Notes: generated from the letters alone by a model not told the origin. DNA of 64,000 nucleotides from Gracilaria vermiculophylla (GCA_019155205.2 JAHNZQ020000092.1:1112207-1176206); one strand, 5' to 3'; shown: positions 45,776 through 56,830, numbered from the stretch's first letter. Numbers and translations are program-made.

Positions 45776-46232
45776 AATAGGGCGTCCGAAAGGAACAGCG
45801 GCAACGACGACCGCACTAAAGCGAAGGGTGTGGCGCTTTGAGCGCGCGCGATTGGGGCGCCAACGGGCGCTGCGCGTGCCGCTTGCAAAAAGCGACGCGT
45901 GCGCGCGCTGGCGCCGATGCGCACCCGCGGCGCGTGCCCGCGCAGGCGCACTCGGCGCGCCGTCATCGGCGCGGCGAGTGCGTCTGCTGCCCACGAGCGC
46001 GCGACTTGGGGTTCAACGCATCGGCGGCAGCCTCGCACAATCTTAGTAGCAACACGTGGAACTGTGTGACACGTGCACAGGACGGTGACGTGTTCGATAT
46101 GCCCGTTGTCGTCGCTTGCTCCGCCGGTGTCAGCACGGCACAGCGGGAGGTGGGTGTGAGCAGGCGCCTAACCATCGTGTTGTTGCGCAGGTCGCCAGCG
46201 CTAGCCACTCCCTTCCTTCGCACGGCCTCCGC

Positions 46233-46258
46233 CTCCCCTCCCCCCCCCCTCCCCCCCC
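46233..46258 (+). promoter_or_regulatory. C-rich tract before the 46310 gene
   Basis: Pyrimidine tract with runs of 4, 10 and 8 C, about 50 nt upstream of the start, on the sense strand. See the finding on recurring C-tracts. Confidence 0.4.
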
Positions 46259-46309
46259 GACCACGTTCGTCCCCGTCCCCTACGCCGTTCGCCGCTGACT
46301 GCTAACATC

Positions 46310-47026
46310 ATGACGACCCGCGCAGCCCCCTCCACGCTGTTGCTGCCAAAGCTCTTGGCGCTGCTGCTGCTGCTATCCCTCGCCGAGCGTGTGCGCGCCG
46401 TGCCCACGCTGCGCTCGCCTCTCTCGCGCGGCTTCTTCGACTTCTTCACCCCGACTGAGTCCATGCCGCAATCCACCCCCTCCCCCTCTATCGCCGATCT
46501 TACCGACACTCCCCTCGACTCGCTGCCCGAGGACGACGTGCAACCCGACGATGACGAATTTTTCTTCGTCCCCTCGCCATCGCCGGTCCCGTCCGTCACC
46601 CCGCTCGCCGCTCTCACCCCCGAGCCCTCCGCCACCCCGCTCGAGACTGAGCAGCCTGAAGTTACGCCCGTCCCCGAGCAGCTTTCCTTCGAGCAAGTCC
46701 CCGAGCAGACCGCCCTGCCGCTGCCCACCTTCGTGCTGGGCACCGATGTCGATCCTGACCAAATGCTTGCCAATGATATGGACCCACTCGACCCATCGAA
46801 GGCTGTGGACCCGCGCTCCTCGGCTACCACCCAAATCGCCTCCACCGCGTCTACGGGCATTTCGGTTGTCGCGCTGGTCGCCGTTGCCGTGGCTGTGCTA
46901 GCGCCGGCGCTGCTGATTTATTACGGCATCCGTCGTCGTCGAGCCGCCGGCTTCAACGCCATGCCGCCCACCGTTGCCGACACGTCAACATACCGTCCGG
47001 CGTCTCAGTTCACTGTGGGCGAATAG
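46310..47026 (+). CDS. Small type I membrane protein, acidic lumenal region
   Basis: 238 residues, single exon. Signal peptide at residues 1-30 (LLLPKLLALLLLLSLA core, likely cleavage after VRA). Residues 31-180 are rich in Pro, Ser, Thr, Asp and Glu with no Cys and look disordered. A transmembrane helix spans ~181-206, followed by a stop-transfer RRRR and a 30-residue cytoplasmic tail. This is the topology of a single-pass surface or secretory-pathway protein, possibly a mucin- or wall-associated one. I recognise no family. The start is the first ATG after a C-rich tract. It diverges from HIRA and converges with the J-domain gene 51 bp away. Confidence 0.7.
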   Translation: MTTRAAPSTLLLPKLLALLLLLSLAERVRAVPTLRSPLSRGFFDFFTPTESMPQSTPSPSIADLTDTPLDSLPEDDVQPDDDEFFFVPSPSPVPSVTPLAALTPEPSATPLETEQPEVTPVPEQLSFEQVPEQTALPLPTFVLGTDVDPDQMLANDMDPLDPSKAVDPRSSATTQIASTASTGISVVALVAVAVAVLAPALLIYYGIRRRRAAGFNAMPPTVADTSTYRPASQFTVGE

Positions 47027-47077
47027 ACTTCAGGTCCAGCCTGCATGTGCTGCCAGTTGATATAGAACCGTGTAAAG

Positions 47078-48034
47078 TTAATCTTTTTTGGTCAGCGCAG
47101 CGTATGCGTCCGTCACTTGTCGGAATCTCTGTGCAGCATGGCTCTTGTCGTTGCCGCGGTACCGGTCGGGGTGCCATTTCATCACCTCCTGTCGGTACGC
47201 TCGTTTGACCTGTTCTTCGGATGCCCCTTGCTGCAGGCCCAGCGCTTGGTAGTGACGCGCCATTCCCACCCGCTGGTGCACGCCGCCCGTGTTGGCACCA
47301 TCTCTCGCATAGTGACGCCACTGCGCGCCGTTCATCGCCTCCCAGAAGCGGAACGCGTCATTATCACTGCCAGAGCCGGCGGCACCGCGTTGGCGCTTCT
47401 GTGCCTGCCGTGCCGCCCTCAACAATTGTTCCATCATTTGTTCATCCATGGAAAAGGCACCGCCGCGCACACGAAAGCCCATTCGACTGGTGGCTTGACC
47501 GAGCTGTTGGAGCATCTCCTCGATGAGCTTTGCGTCAAACTGCATGCCAAAGCGGGCGTCGCGGTCAAAGCGTGCTTCCCACTGTGCGTAGCGGGTGCGC
47601 ACGTCTTCCCTTTCCGCTCGTTCGCGCTCGGCGCGGCGGCGCTGCGCCGCAGCTGCGGCGGCGGTACGCTCCTCGCGAGCACGCGCCTGTTCTGCGGCTC
47701 GGTGTTGCTCAGAGCGCGTGAAGGCCTCCCGCATGCGTCGTAGATGCTGTTCGGCGTGTGATTCGGTAGACACACGGCGCTGGCGCTGTTGGCGCTCCCA
47801 GGCACGGTGGATGTCCTTCCCAACGGCCCAGCGGCTGTAGCGGAAGCCGATCACGTTGGCGGCCATAGCGCCGATGACGACTAGCGTGCCAAGCTTGAGC
47901 ACGAGGCTGGCATCGGGCTGCGGTGCGGACTCCTGTGGGGGCGTTTGGGAAGGGTCTGGGCGGAAGGGAAGGTCGAAGGGTTCGGAGGGGCGTGAGGAGC
48001 CGGGGGAGGATGACGGAGGGTTCGAAGGAGGCAT
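47078..48034 (-). CDS. Membrane-anchored J-domain protein
   Basis: 318 residues from the chosen start at 48034. An upstream in-frame Met exists (48250), but the segment between is low-complexity and holds the C-rich leader, so the downstream ATG is preferred. Residues 1-40 are Pro/Ser-rich; a transmembrane helix spans ~44-63 (LVLKLGTLVVIGAMAANVI); an Arg/Ala/Glu-rich coiled coil lies at ~70-155; the J domain is at the C-terminus (~262-318) with the HPD motif at 288-290, needed to stimulate Hsp70. This is a type III J protein with an unusual order (anchor first, J domain last). It may recruit Hsp70 to an organelle membrane. Which membrane cannot be said from sequence. Confidence 0.8.
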   Translation of the reverse strand: MPPSNPPSSSPGSSRPSEPFDLPFRPDPSQTPPQESAPQPDASLVLKLGTLVVIGAMAANVIGFRYSRWAVGKDIHRAWERQQRQRRVSTESHAEQHLRRMREAFTRSEQHRAAEQARAREERTAAAAAAQRRRAERERAEREDVRTRYAQWEARFDRDARFGMQFDAKLIEEMLQQLGQATSRMGFRVRGGAFSMDEQMMEQLLRAARQAQKRQRGAAGSGSDNDAFRFWEAMNGAQWRHYARDGANTGGVHQRVGMARHYQALGLQQGASEEQVKRAYRQEVMKWHPDRYRGNDKSHAAQRFRQVTDAYAALTKKD

Positions 48035-48063
48035 GGCGCGCGCCTCGAAAGAAACGGAGCAAA

Positions 48064-48084
48064 GGGGGGAGGGGGGGGAGGGGG
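48064..48084 (-). promoter_or_regulatory. C-rich leader of the J-domain gene
   Basis: On the sense strand three C-runs of 4-8 bases, 30-50 nt upstream of the start. Confidence 0.4.
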
Positions 48085-48292
48085 AGCGCTGTGCCTCTCT
48101 GCTGGACAACAACAGGCGGTTAGCTGCGACGCACTCAGCTGCGGCGCACAGTGGCAGGGGAACCGGGAAAAACGCACGGGAGGTGCGTGTACCACGTGGA
48201 CTGTGTGTCATGTGGCGCGCGCAACAGACAGAGAACGGCTGATGTGGCAACGATGGGCGATGTGAACGAGCGTGGATGCGCGAGGACGCGGT

Positions 48293-48807
48293 ATGCAGCG
48301 ACTGGCAGAGAAGACAAGCGACGACGTGAGCGATGTGCGCATCGTGGAAGGGCTGAGTAAGGAACAGTGGCTAGCCGGTGTGGGAGGTCTGGCGCTGTTG
48401 GTAAGTTGAGCACGCGCGCGCGCGCGGCGGCATCGGTGGCTTTACGCAAGCACTGACCGAGCTGCGGGAGCGCGGCGTGCGACAGGTCTGCGCGCTGGCG
48501 GTGAACTGTGTGTTCAAGCGGCGGCGGTGGCGAGCGCTGCAGCAGGTGCGCTCCGAGCTTGTGACGGCGGAGTTCGTGACGTTGCGCGACCTGCCGCGCC
48601 ACGCGCTGCAGCTGGTGGGAGATGAGGCGCGGCGCGAGCGCGCCACGCGCGTGGTGCCGGCGTGGCGCCCCGACTGCGGCTGGGGGGCGCCGGGCACCGA
48701 ATACGATGGCGTGCACTTCAACACTTTCGTGGGCTGCTCTCTGCACATCATCGAGCACTTCGCGCTCAAGCGCCACTCATCGCTGTCGGCCGCGCCGCGC
48801 GGCGTCA

Positions 48808-48870
<63 letters not shown>

Positions 48871-49088
48871 ACGGCGACGTGCGCCGGAGCGCGCTGGCGT
48901 GCGACGTTGGTGAGTTCCTGCAGCGCGTCGGGGCGCACACTAACGGTGGTCTGGACGCTGACTTGTGCTCGCAGTTTGTGGCGTTCTACTCGCGCGCACG
49001 CACACCGGCTCGCGAGTGCTCGCCGCACGAGTTTCGCTCGTTCCTGCGCGTGTTGCAGGAAATTCTGCGCCGCATAGAGCGCCCGTGA
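48293..49088 (+). CDS. Single-pass membrane protein, NICE-3/C1orf43-like (tentative), one intron
   Basis: I propose exons 48293-48400 and 48486-49088, 236 residues. The intron has GTAAGT, a CTGAC branch-like site (48453) and ACAG at the end. Joining the exons completes a hydrophobic helix at residues 27-46 (WLAGVGGL plus VCALAVNCVF) followed by KRRRWR. This supports the splice and gives a membrane anchor with the rest cytosolic. A Gly tract of about 17 (GGC repeat) with an Asp run sits near the middle. The order short N-terminus, anchor, basic run, and a C-terminal Y-x-x-A-R...E-F helix pair recalls NICE-3/C1orf43. The family call is a guess; the membrane topology is better supported. It diverges from the J-domain gene. 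Confidence 0.5.
48808..48877 (+). repeat. GGC/GAC trinucleotide run in coding sequence
   Basis: About 17 GGC units and then about five GAC units encode Gly and Asp tracts in the preceding gene. Unit number is likely to vary between individuals. Confidence 0.8.
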
Positions 49089-49120
49089 AACTTTTTGTGC
49101 TTTCTTTTCTCCTTTTTTGG

Positions 49121-49258
49121 CTCCCCCCCTCCCTCCCTTATTGACCGCTTCTCCGCCGCCGCGCCTGCCGTTCGACGCCCTCGGCTCCACCCTCCTTCCT
49201 CCACTTCACATCGCCGCTCCCCGCGCTCCCCGCGCTCCCCCCGACAACCCCCGCTCCC
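49121..49258 (+). promoter_or_regulatory. C-rich leader of the LisH gene
   Basis: C-runs at 49123-49139 and 49218-49258 on the sense strand, the last ending 5 nt before ATG. Confidence 0.4.
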
Positions 49259-49262
49259 AGCC

Positions 49263-50749
49263 ATGCCGCCATCCGCCGAACAGGCCCTCCCCTCCTTTGT
49301 CCTCGACTACCTTGCTAAGCGCGGATACTCCAACGCCGTGGAGGGCATGCGCCTAGACCAGCACCGCAAGCGCGAGCAGCTCATACCCCTCACCGTCCTG
49401 GACACCCCGTATCCCTTTCTATGTAAGTGGTTTTCCCTCTTTTGGGAACTCTACTCCTCGCACCTCGTGCAGCGCACCCCGATCCCTCCCCAACATCTCC
49501 TCGCCTCCCAGCAACAGCAACAACACCATCTCCCTCACCACAGCCACCACCAACAGCAACAGCATCAACCGCAGCAGCAACCGCAGCATCAACATCAGCA
49601 GCAGCAACAACAACAACACCATCAACAACAACAGCAATATCAACAGCCGCAGCCTCATCAGCAACAGCCCCGCCCGCACCACCAAGTACACCACCCCACG
49701 ACCATCCCTCAACACCCCTCTCACAACCCTCTCGCTTTACACCCACAAATGCATCCCACGCCCGCCGACGTTGATCCCTCGCAGCCCGGACCCCAATACC
49801 CATCCCAATCGCCCACCGTGACCCAACAGTCTCCCCTTTTTGCTAACGTCGCGCGCCACCGCTCGGCCCCACATCTACTGCCCCCGCATCTACGCAATAT
49901 CTCCGCTCAGCAGCATCTCTCCGCTGCCATGCGCTCCAACCATCCCGCGCTTATGTCGCGTCAAATGCGCACGCGCGACTATCCTGGCCGTCCACTCTCC
50001 GTTCCAGTGATTCCCAACAACCTACACCTCGACCCCTCGCTCACCCACCCACTCTCCTCCGATTTGCTAGTCGACCCTAATCCCATGGACGGTGTGCTCG
50101 CCCCCGCTTCGAACCCCCGCACCGACACCGGCGACGTCGCGCGAGCCGCAGCTGCCGCCGCCGAGGCTGCCGCCGAGGCTGCAGCTGCCAACAATTCGCG
50201 AAATCCCATTACCCATATCCCCACGCGAGCCCATGCTTCTAATGCGTTACCGATGCGAGCCCCGACCTCGACTTCCGTCGCCAAGTCACGCGCCTACCCT
50301 CTCCAACCAGGCCTTTCTAGTGATGCCGCCAGTTCGGCGAGTCGTCGTGGCCCTATGGATCACAATGCCCCGCAACGCCCGTACGACTGTGCCATGCAGG
50401 ACGATTCTCAGACGCGAGTCAACCCTAATGCAACCTCATCTTCTTTGCATTCCAGGAAAAGAGCGGCCCATCACTTACCTCCAAAATCTCCGGCATCTGC
50501 GCCTCATGACAATGCCTCTTCTCGACTGCAGTTTTCAGCCCCGGACTCCGTGACGCCGATCAAGAGAAGACGGTCACATTCTGGCTACACCCCTGCTAGC
50601 TCCATTTCTCCGCGTGTGGCTCACCAGCTTTCGCAACAACACTTTCAACAACACCAAGCTCAACCATCAAGAAACCAACAGCTTCAACAACAACAACATC
50701 AACATCAACAACAACATCAACAGCAGCAGCAGCAGCAGCAGCAACATCA

Positions 50750-50792
<43 letters not shown>

Positions 50793-53189
50793 GAACAACA
50801 ACAACAACCACCACCACAACAACCACAACAAAAACAACAACAAAAACAACAACCACAACATCAACCACAACAACAAAAGCAACAAGCGCAACAAAAACAA
50901 GCACAACAGCAACAGCATCAGCAACAGGCACAACAACCACAACCACAAACACAACAACAAAATTCACAGCATCAGCAACAGGTACAACAACCACAGCAAC
51001 AAGCACAACAACAACAGCAACAATTACAACAGCCATCTCCACCGCAACCGCAGCAGCAACCACAACAACAACAGGCATCCAAACAACAACAAAAGCAGCA
51101 GCAACAAAAGCAACAACCACAATCAAAGCTTCATGCCTCCAACCAACAAAGAAAGCAGCACCAGTCCCAGCAACAGCAACAGACTCAGCTGCAGCCCAGC
51201 GCTTCCCAACAGATATCCCCCCTGGACCTTGAAGCCTTCTCGACGAGCCAATCTCAGCAATCCTCCATTCACATGCAACATTCACAGCAGCAGCTGATGA
51301 GACAACGGCAGTATAACCCGACCACTGCTATTCGGAACGAACAACGGTATCTCACGCAAGCTCAAGTGGGTCGGAACGGAATGCGTCTACCTCCTCGTTC
51401 AAATGTTTTGCCTCAATCTCTGGCTCTTCAGGTACAAGAAACACAGAAACGGCGTGAAACCTTTCAGCAACATTCTGCGAGCAGCCATAACCCAGCTCAT
51501 ATCGTCAATCAGGAATCTTCGAAAATGAATATGAACGGAAACCCTCTTCAGGCAGCGTTCAGAATGGGTGAAGCCGCCTCATTGGCTATGTCACAAGCAT
51601 TGCAGGTTCAATCTCAGGCTCTTCCAAATGCTTCTGGTACCGGAGTATCAACATCCCCAGCCTTTGTGATGCCGAACAGCCAGATTTCGATGGACATGCC
51701 GGATCAAGAGTTGACGTATTTGTCGTGTATGGATGGCAAAACTCATCCTGGTATATTGCCACAATCCTCCGTTCCAGTCGGAGTTTCTGCGGCTGTGTCC
51801 AACTTGGGTAATCCCCACAATCCAGGAGGCTTAAGTAAGAAAACATCGCCAAACTCACGAGGACAATCAAGATCGCTCAAGAACGATAAAGGTCTCATGA
51901 AGCATAGTGGAACACTTGCTCATAAGGCATCTGACGAGGTATCCATGTCGGAGAGACTGCAACGTACCAATCAGTTGATTCGGGACGGTACTGTGCCGAA
52001 TGAAAACACCGAAGCACTTTCTGAAATGAAGACAGAGACCAATCCGACCTTAAAAGTCGGTTCCATCGTAAAGGGTAGCGATTCAAAGAATTGTACGCCA
52101 ACGCAGGTCGCGGACTCTATTGACTCGAAAGACGCTTCCCGAGCTCATCTCGTTCATGAAGCTTCCAAGATAAAGAGTGGTGCAGCGCTACCCCATTCTG
52201 CAAGTGTGCAAAGTGCCCTGGCAGCTGGTGGCGGCTTAGGTATCAAGAATAAGACTGGAAATGACGTAGAGACAGAGGCTCGGTCAACAAAGAGCGAAAA
52301 AAACCCATCTATGAATAGGGCCAGCACGCCCTCTCAAAAGAGCACTGCATCGGGAGGTAGTGCTGCTGTCGAAAGGAGGGCGTCGCAAGGATCCAGTGCC
52401 CCCAAACGCGCTAGGAACCGCACAAAAGCGCGATCTTCTGGAGGTGGAAAGCGATCGCGAGCAGATCGTGGACAAATCGCCCGCAGCAATTCGTCAAGAA
52501 GCAATGCCGCAGCACAGACGCCCCGCTCTATGATCACAGATATAAAGAACGCCACTTCTGTGAACACCAAAATGAAAGCTGCTGGTAGAAATACGCAGGC
52601 AGAGCGGTCGAACCCCATGATTCATGTTAATCAAGTTATGAGAGCCTTGGAAGATCCTTCGCATGGTTCCGATAAACGGAGACAAGGTAAGCACGATGGA
52701 AACCCAAAAGCAAGAGCAGTGGTGCCCAGACAGACGCAAACAGCTGTTGAAAACCCGAAAGTTTCATTTGAAACTGCTGGCGAAAAGAATATAGAAATGG
52801 AAGGGCACGACTCTCAACGAGGAAGGCAATCTTCTAATACATTGGCGGCCAGTAGTCAAGCTCAGCTTTTCGAAATGTTGCAGCCCTCAACCGGAGGGAC
52901 TCGTTCCATCGACAACACTGGTTTGGATACTGTGGATGGCATGTCGCAGTTTGCTCTTGTCACTGGAAGCCACAACGGAAAGGTCGCCGGAGGAAACAAC
53001 ACACCTTACCCGTATGATCTGCAACCTTTCTTACCTACTGGAGTTGAAGAGGAACCCATGCTGGGGAACATTGGTAGTATGTTGAACAATATGCAAGACG
53101 CTGTGGATCTAGGATCTACTGATTTTGAAGACGACAGTCTCTTAGGGCCTGCTGATCCCGGAGACCTTATCGGTCGCAACCGCTCTTGA
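49263..53189 (+). CDS. Glutamine-rich LisH/LUFS transcriptional co-regulator
   Basis: 1308 residues, single exon. I chose the ATG at 49263 because it directly precedes the LisH motif and because the upstream extension is leader-like. Residues 7-40 form a LisH helix pair (FVLDYLAKRGYSNAV) and 45-68 the LUFS-type extension with the aromatic PFLCKWFSLFWELY block. This pair is found in plant LEUNIG/SEUSS partners, in animal SSBP and in yeast Flo8, which act as DNA-complex scaffolds. Two long Gln-rich tracts follow (~80-150 and ~455-690), then Ser/Asn/Lys-rich low complexity with nuclear-type basic patches (KRARNRTKARSSGGGKR at ~1040). No WD40 or other folded domain follows. A GTAAGT at 49421 is read through because the frame continues the LUFS motif. 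Confidence 0.85.
50719..50790 (+). repeat. CAG repeat coding for polyglutamine
   Basis: Near-pure CAG/CAA run, with about 13 uninterrupted CAG units at 50752-50790, inside the LisH gene. Likely to be length-variable. Confidence 0.85.
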
Positions 53190-53682
53190 GCGTTGAGAAA
53201 CATCTCGAAATAAGATGTCGCGAATGATTTCGTATACATCTATATCGCTTTCATCAATTACGGCACTTTATTGCTTGGTCGTATGCGTTGAACAAATCTG
53301 ATTTAGATGCCCTCTTATTGTGGTGAATAGAACTTAGTGCATTCCGGTCAAATGCTGGTTGTTGTCTACTATCGGGAACCACTGAAAGTTGTATCCTCAG
53401 TTTTAACTTTGCATGTTCACAAATTGCGATCATCATTAACCTTTTCCACAATGTCGATCAACTCATGGGCACGGCAGCTTGCGTAGAATGGATGTGCTAA
53501 CTATAACTGTTTTCTGTTCATTCGTCTAAATCGACCTCTGCATGAAATGTAGCATTTTACTGCGACTAGAAGGCTTTATCCTCCTGAAAGAATGTCCTTC
53601 ACCATCACTACCTTCATGTTTACTCATTAATGCATTCTAGTATGCGACACAATCGCGGGGTCCCAGATCTCTGTAAATTACA
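53190..53682. other. 3' flank of the gene island, no gene
   Basis: Composition falls back to AT-rich. No open frame above about 65 codons. Confidence 0.45.
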
Positions 53683-53684
53683 TA

Positions 53685-55562
53685 CAGTGCGTTTCAAAAA
53701 TATAGGACAGTGCAAAAGCGCGCCATAATATGGATTTTTGCCTACTGTAGCCACCCCCCTTCGTTAAAACCCTCAAAAACGCGTTTCAAAAGTATAGGAC
53801 ACTTCCAACTCGCGCGTGATTATTTCCACATCATATTGCTTTCTTTCCTCAAAAAGGCACAAGATCTTATGAAGTAAAAGCTTACAACACAGTACTTCAA
53901 ATAGTACCTTAGATCTAGGCTATTGTTCTCATTTTTGTACCAGTTTATTCAATATTTACTGTAATATAAACATAAAGTTTTATTGATAGCTTAATATTTC
54001 TCATCTAAAACAATGATTATAACGTTTTGCAAGAATATTGTCTTGATAATGTGTTTTGCACTCAAAAACCCATGAAAAGAACGAATCGTTTACAAAAAAT
54101 GAATAAAATGGTAATGAAAAACGTTTCAAATTTCTTTCAGTTTATAAAACTGAACAACGTTTCCTTTTGAAAGCTGCAAATGAACAAATATTGGTGCCAC
54201 AGTATGCAATGAGCACTGAAAATAAAGTCAGCTGCAAAAAAAAGCATTTGAAAATGAGTAGAACTTTGATTAGGATGAACAACAGTGTTTTACGTATTGT
54301 TATCATAAGCAACAAATATCAAATGAAATTTGAACACAGATAAGTTTTATTAGAGCCCATATTATGCTATGTACTGGATTCTAGATGAAAACAACTACAT
54401 ATAAAGCCTTCTCAGTAAGCATTACAGACTTAAAAAGGCTTTCAAATACTTTAACACAATGTTTTATAAAAGCTTACATATCTAATCAGAAATGTAAACT
54501 GGTTTTTCACCAAGATAGCGCCGCCGTTTAGTAGTCTATAGCAATGGAAAACGTTCTTCGCTTGCTATAGACTAATGCCACGCAGATACTCACGCGTTAG
54601 ATTTACTTCAACCCTCTTGAAACCGAATAATCTGTATTCGTTAGAATGATTTATGGCCACAGGCCATTCTGAACAGGTTTTAATTAGAGAAAAGTATTGG
54701 AAATAGCGCGAAAACTATGAATATTTTAAGTATGGGAAGTTAGAAAAACGCGATGCAAAAGCGTTGAATTAGTATTGTTTGGTACACAGAAGCGAAAATC
54801 ATCTACTGAAGAAGGCAAAATGAAGGTTGAAAGGGAAATGTCCTATGATTTTGAAACGGTTTTTTAACTTGAAATTTTTTGAAAACTTATTTTCGTAGCA
54901 CTACAGTACTAAAAACGATAATTTGCATCAAAATGCCAGGTGTCCTATATTTTTGAAACAGACTTTATCTTCATCGCGTGACTAAAATATAACATCTTTC
55001 CATTCATCTTCCCAGCAAGCCATCTGAGCACACCATGCAACGCAATTTGCTTTATGGTGGTCCCGCAACACGAATGTTTTCTTTATTTTGACGAATTGAT
55101 ATAAATTTGTATGTTTGATTTCCCGCCAAAACGTTGTTATATAACACATTTTTCGGCGAGGTTTTTCCAGTTGTTGTGCACGAGGCAATTCCTCGCGATA
55201 GTTTGCGCGTTCCACGCCTCTCATCAGCTAACTGTAGAAGATTTGGGGTTCCGGCGAAACATTGAGATCTATATTTTGTTGCATTTGATAGAAAAGATGC
55301 TTAAGTATAACATGCCGCAAACGGCCGAGGTTCTTAGCAGTATTGAACACGTTGTGTCCTTCTTCTTTATACTTCAAGATTTTATGTTGTTCTGAAAGCG
55401 AAAGAAGACTTCCTCTGGCCATGTCTGCGGTACACTACGAATTGTTTTATCTTTTTGAAACGCGATTTTGAGGGTTTTTTTTGAGAGAGAGGTGGTTACA
55501 GAAGGCAAAATACCGATGTTTTGGTGCGCTTTTGCCATGTTCTATACATTTGAGACGCACTG
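53685..55562 (-). mobile_element. Tc1-like transposon with IR/DR ends, internally rearranged
   Basis: The ends at 53685 (CAGTGCGTTTCAAAAATATA) and 55562 are inverted repeats of about 115 bp, roughly 80% alike, both bordered by TA. Each contains two copies of a GTTTCAAAA-type iteron about 85 bp apart, as in IR/DR-type Tc1 transposons. A third such end, pointing left, closes at 54966, so the left 1.28 kb (53685-54966) also looks like a complete non-autonomous element; a second copy lies at 60309. The right part carries a broken transposase. Confidence 0.7.
54982..55422 (-). pseudogene. Tc1-like transposase N-terminal part
   Basis: From ATG 55422 on the minus strand: helix-turn-helix domain (LSLSEQHKILKYKEEGHNV, then TAKNLGR), then in a second frame RDHHKAN and AWEDEWKDVIF-like residues just before the catalytic Asp. 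The sequence stops being transposase at the 54966 end of the left element. It is truncated before the catalytic triad. Confidence 0.7.
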
Positions 55563-55564
55563 TA

Positions 55565-56262
55565 TTCTTAAGATCTAATGAAAGAAATAAATTTATAGAG
55601 TATGTCTCAAAATCATGATGTTACGTTGGTGTCGAAGTAAATATAATCATTATTTTGCTACTGAACGACTGCGAAATTGTGAATTAAAATAAATTCAGGT
55701 TCAAAAACTGTTCTTATACATAACATTTTTTATAAACTTTAAAGTTTCTTTCTGCGCCTCAGAAACTTTTGTTGTTTTCTTTATTGTTTAATAACTCTAA
55801 TACAGCGTTGCCGCATTGAATACATATAAGCACTTATTTTCATAATGGGTAACGTATCCTAGCAATTTTTACAACAGTGTGTCAAATCAAAAACTGTGTT
55901 GAAGTGCATTCTATGGCTTTAAAGCATTCTTTATAATAAACCTATACATTTTCAATGAGGTCTAAGTGCGGAGAGGGCGCTTCCTACTGCATTTTCTTAA
56001 TTTCCGTTTCTTATGGTTACTGTTCCAGATGTGGACAGTTACACTTGTACAATATCTTAATGAAGAACAAAAGTTTCTTTCATGGAACATTACATCAAAA
56101 TAATTGCATAAAGATATGAAAAACTTCTTGATAGCATGCAATGTCCATATGTCTATCAATACATGAAATACCTATTTCTTCATATTTTGAGATAGCAGCC
56201 CATTCTATGCCGTCACTACTTCCGTAGTATCTTTTTCAAAATTGAGAGCGATCTTTTTTTAC
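55565..56262. other. No recognisable gene
   Basis: AT-rich, no motif. Confidence 0.4.
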
Positions 56263-56830
56263 GTCATGGCTGTAGTATAGTGGCCGTGAGGCCATTCTAG
56301 TATTTGGTACCAAGGGTGGTGGGTACGGTTCGCATGGAGAATAGCCACGTGGGCGACCTAGAGGTAATCTTAATTGCTAGATCACTTTTAGATTTTACTG
56401 TAGAGGGCCGGGGGCGCACCTCAGGTGCACCTCCCCCTGGCCACGTGGCTCGTCCGGCCGCGTCGGCCCAGGGGCCTCGCCTAGTGGATATACTCACTGT
56501 GCGAACCATCCCCGTCCCCAGAGTAAAGGTAAGCACCTCTTGGACAACTCTAGCCCCGTTTTGGTTTCTACAGTCGACCATTACGGCCCGTCCATTACCT
56601 TGCGGTTCTACTAGCGCCCGTGCGTTGCATTCTATCACTATCAATATAGGTGCATTCCGCGCGCCCGCCCTCTCGCACCCCCAGTGGTTGTGCTACCGCG
56701 TACCTCTCAGGTTTCCTTTTCCCACCTTCTAGGTTGAGCCCACCGCGCGCTCCCTAGCCACGCGTCCACACGAACACCCTTTGGTTTTTAGCCGCTTCGG
56801 TTATACCACAATGGCAATAAAATTTAAGTC
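56263..56830 (+). repeat. GC-rich block with tRNA-like head (SINE candidate)
   Basis: TAGTATAGTGG at 56273-56283 is an A-box of tRNA-Asp/Val/Glu type and GGTTCGCAT at 56327-56335 is a partial B-box, a spacing typical of a pol III promoter. A GC-rich body without good open frames follows to about 56770, then a GCAATAAAATT tail. A tRNA-derived SINE would look like this; a chance match cannot be excluded with a single copy in view. Confidence 0.35.

Noticed and set aside
48034..48250. The longer 390-codon version of the J-domain protein starting at 48250.
   Set aside because: The extra N-terminus contains the C-rich leader and low-complexity sequence. The ATG at 48034 fits the pattern of the other genes.
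49418..49424. A perfect GTAAGT donor within the LisH/LUFS head.
   Set aside because: Reading through it gives the conserved aromatic LUFS block, so it is coding sequence.
50596..51285. Long minus-strand Val/Leu-rich frames opposite the Gln tract.
   Set aside because: They are the antisense reading of CAG/CAA repeats and look membrane-like only for that reason.
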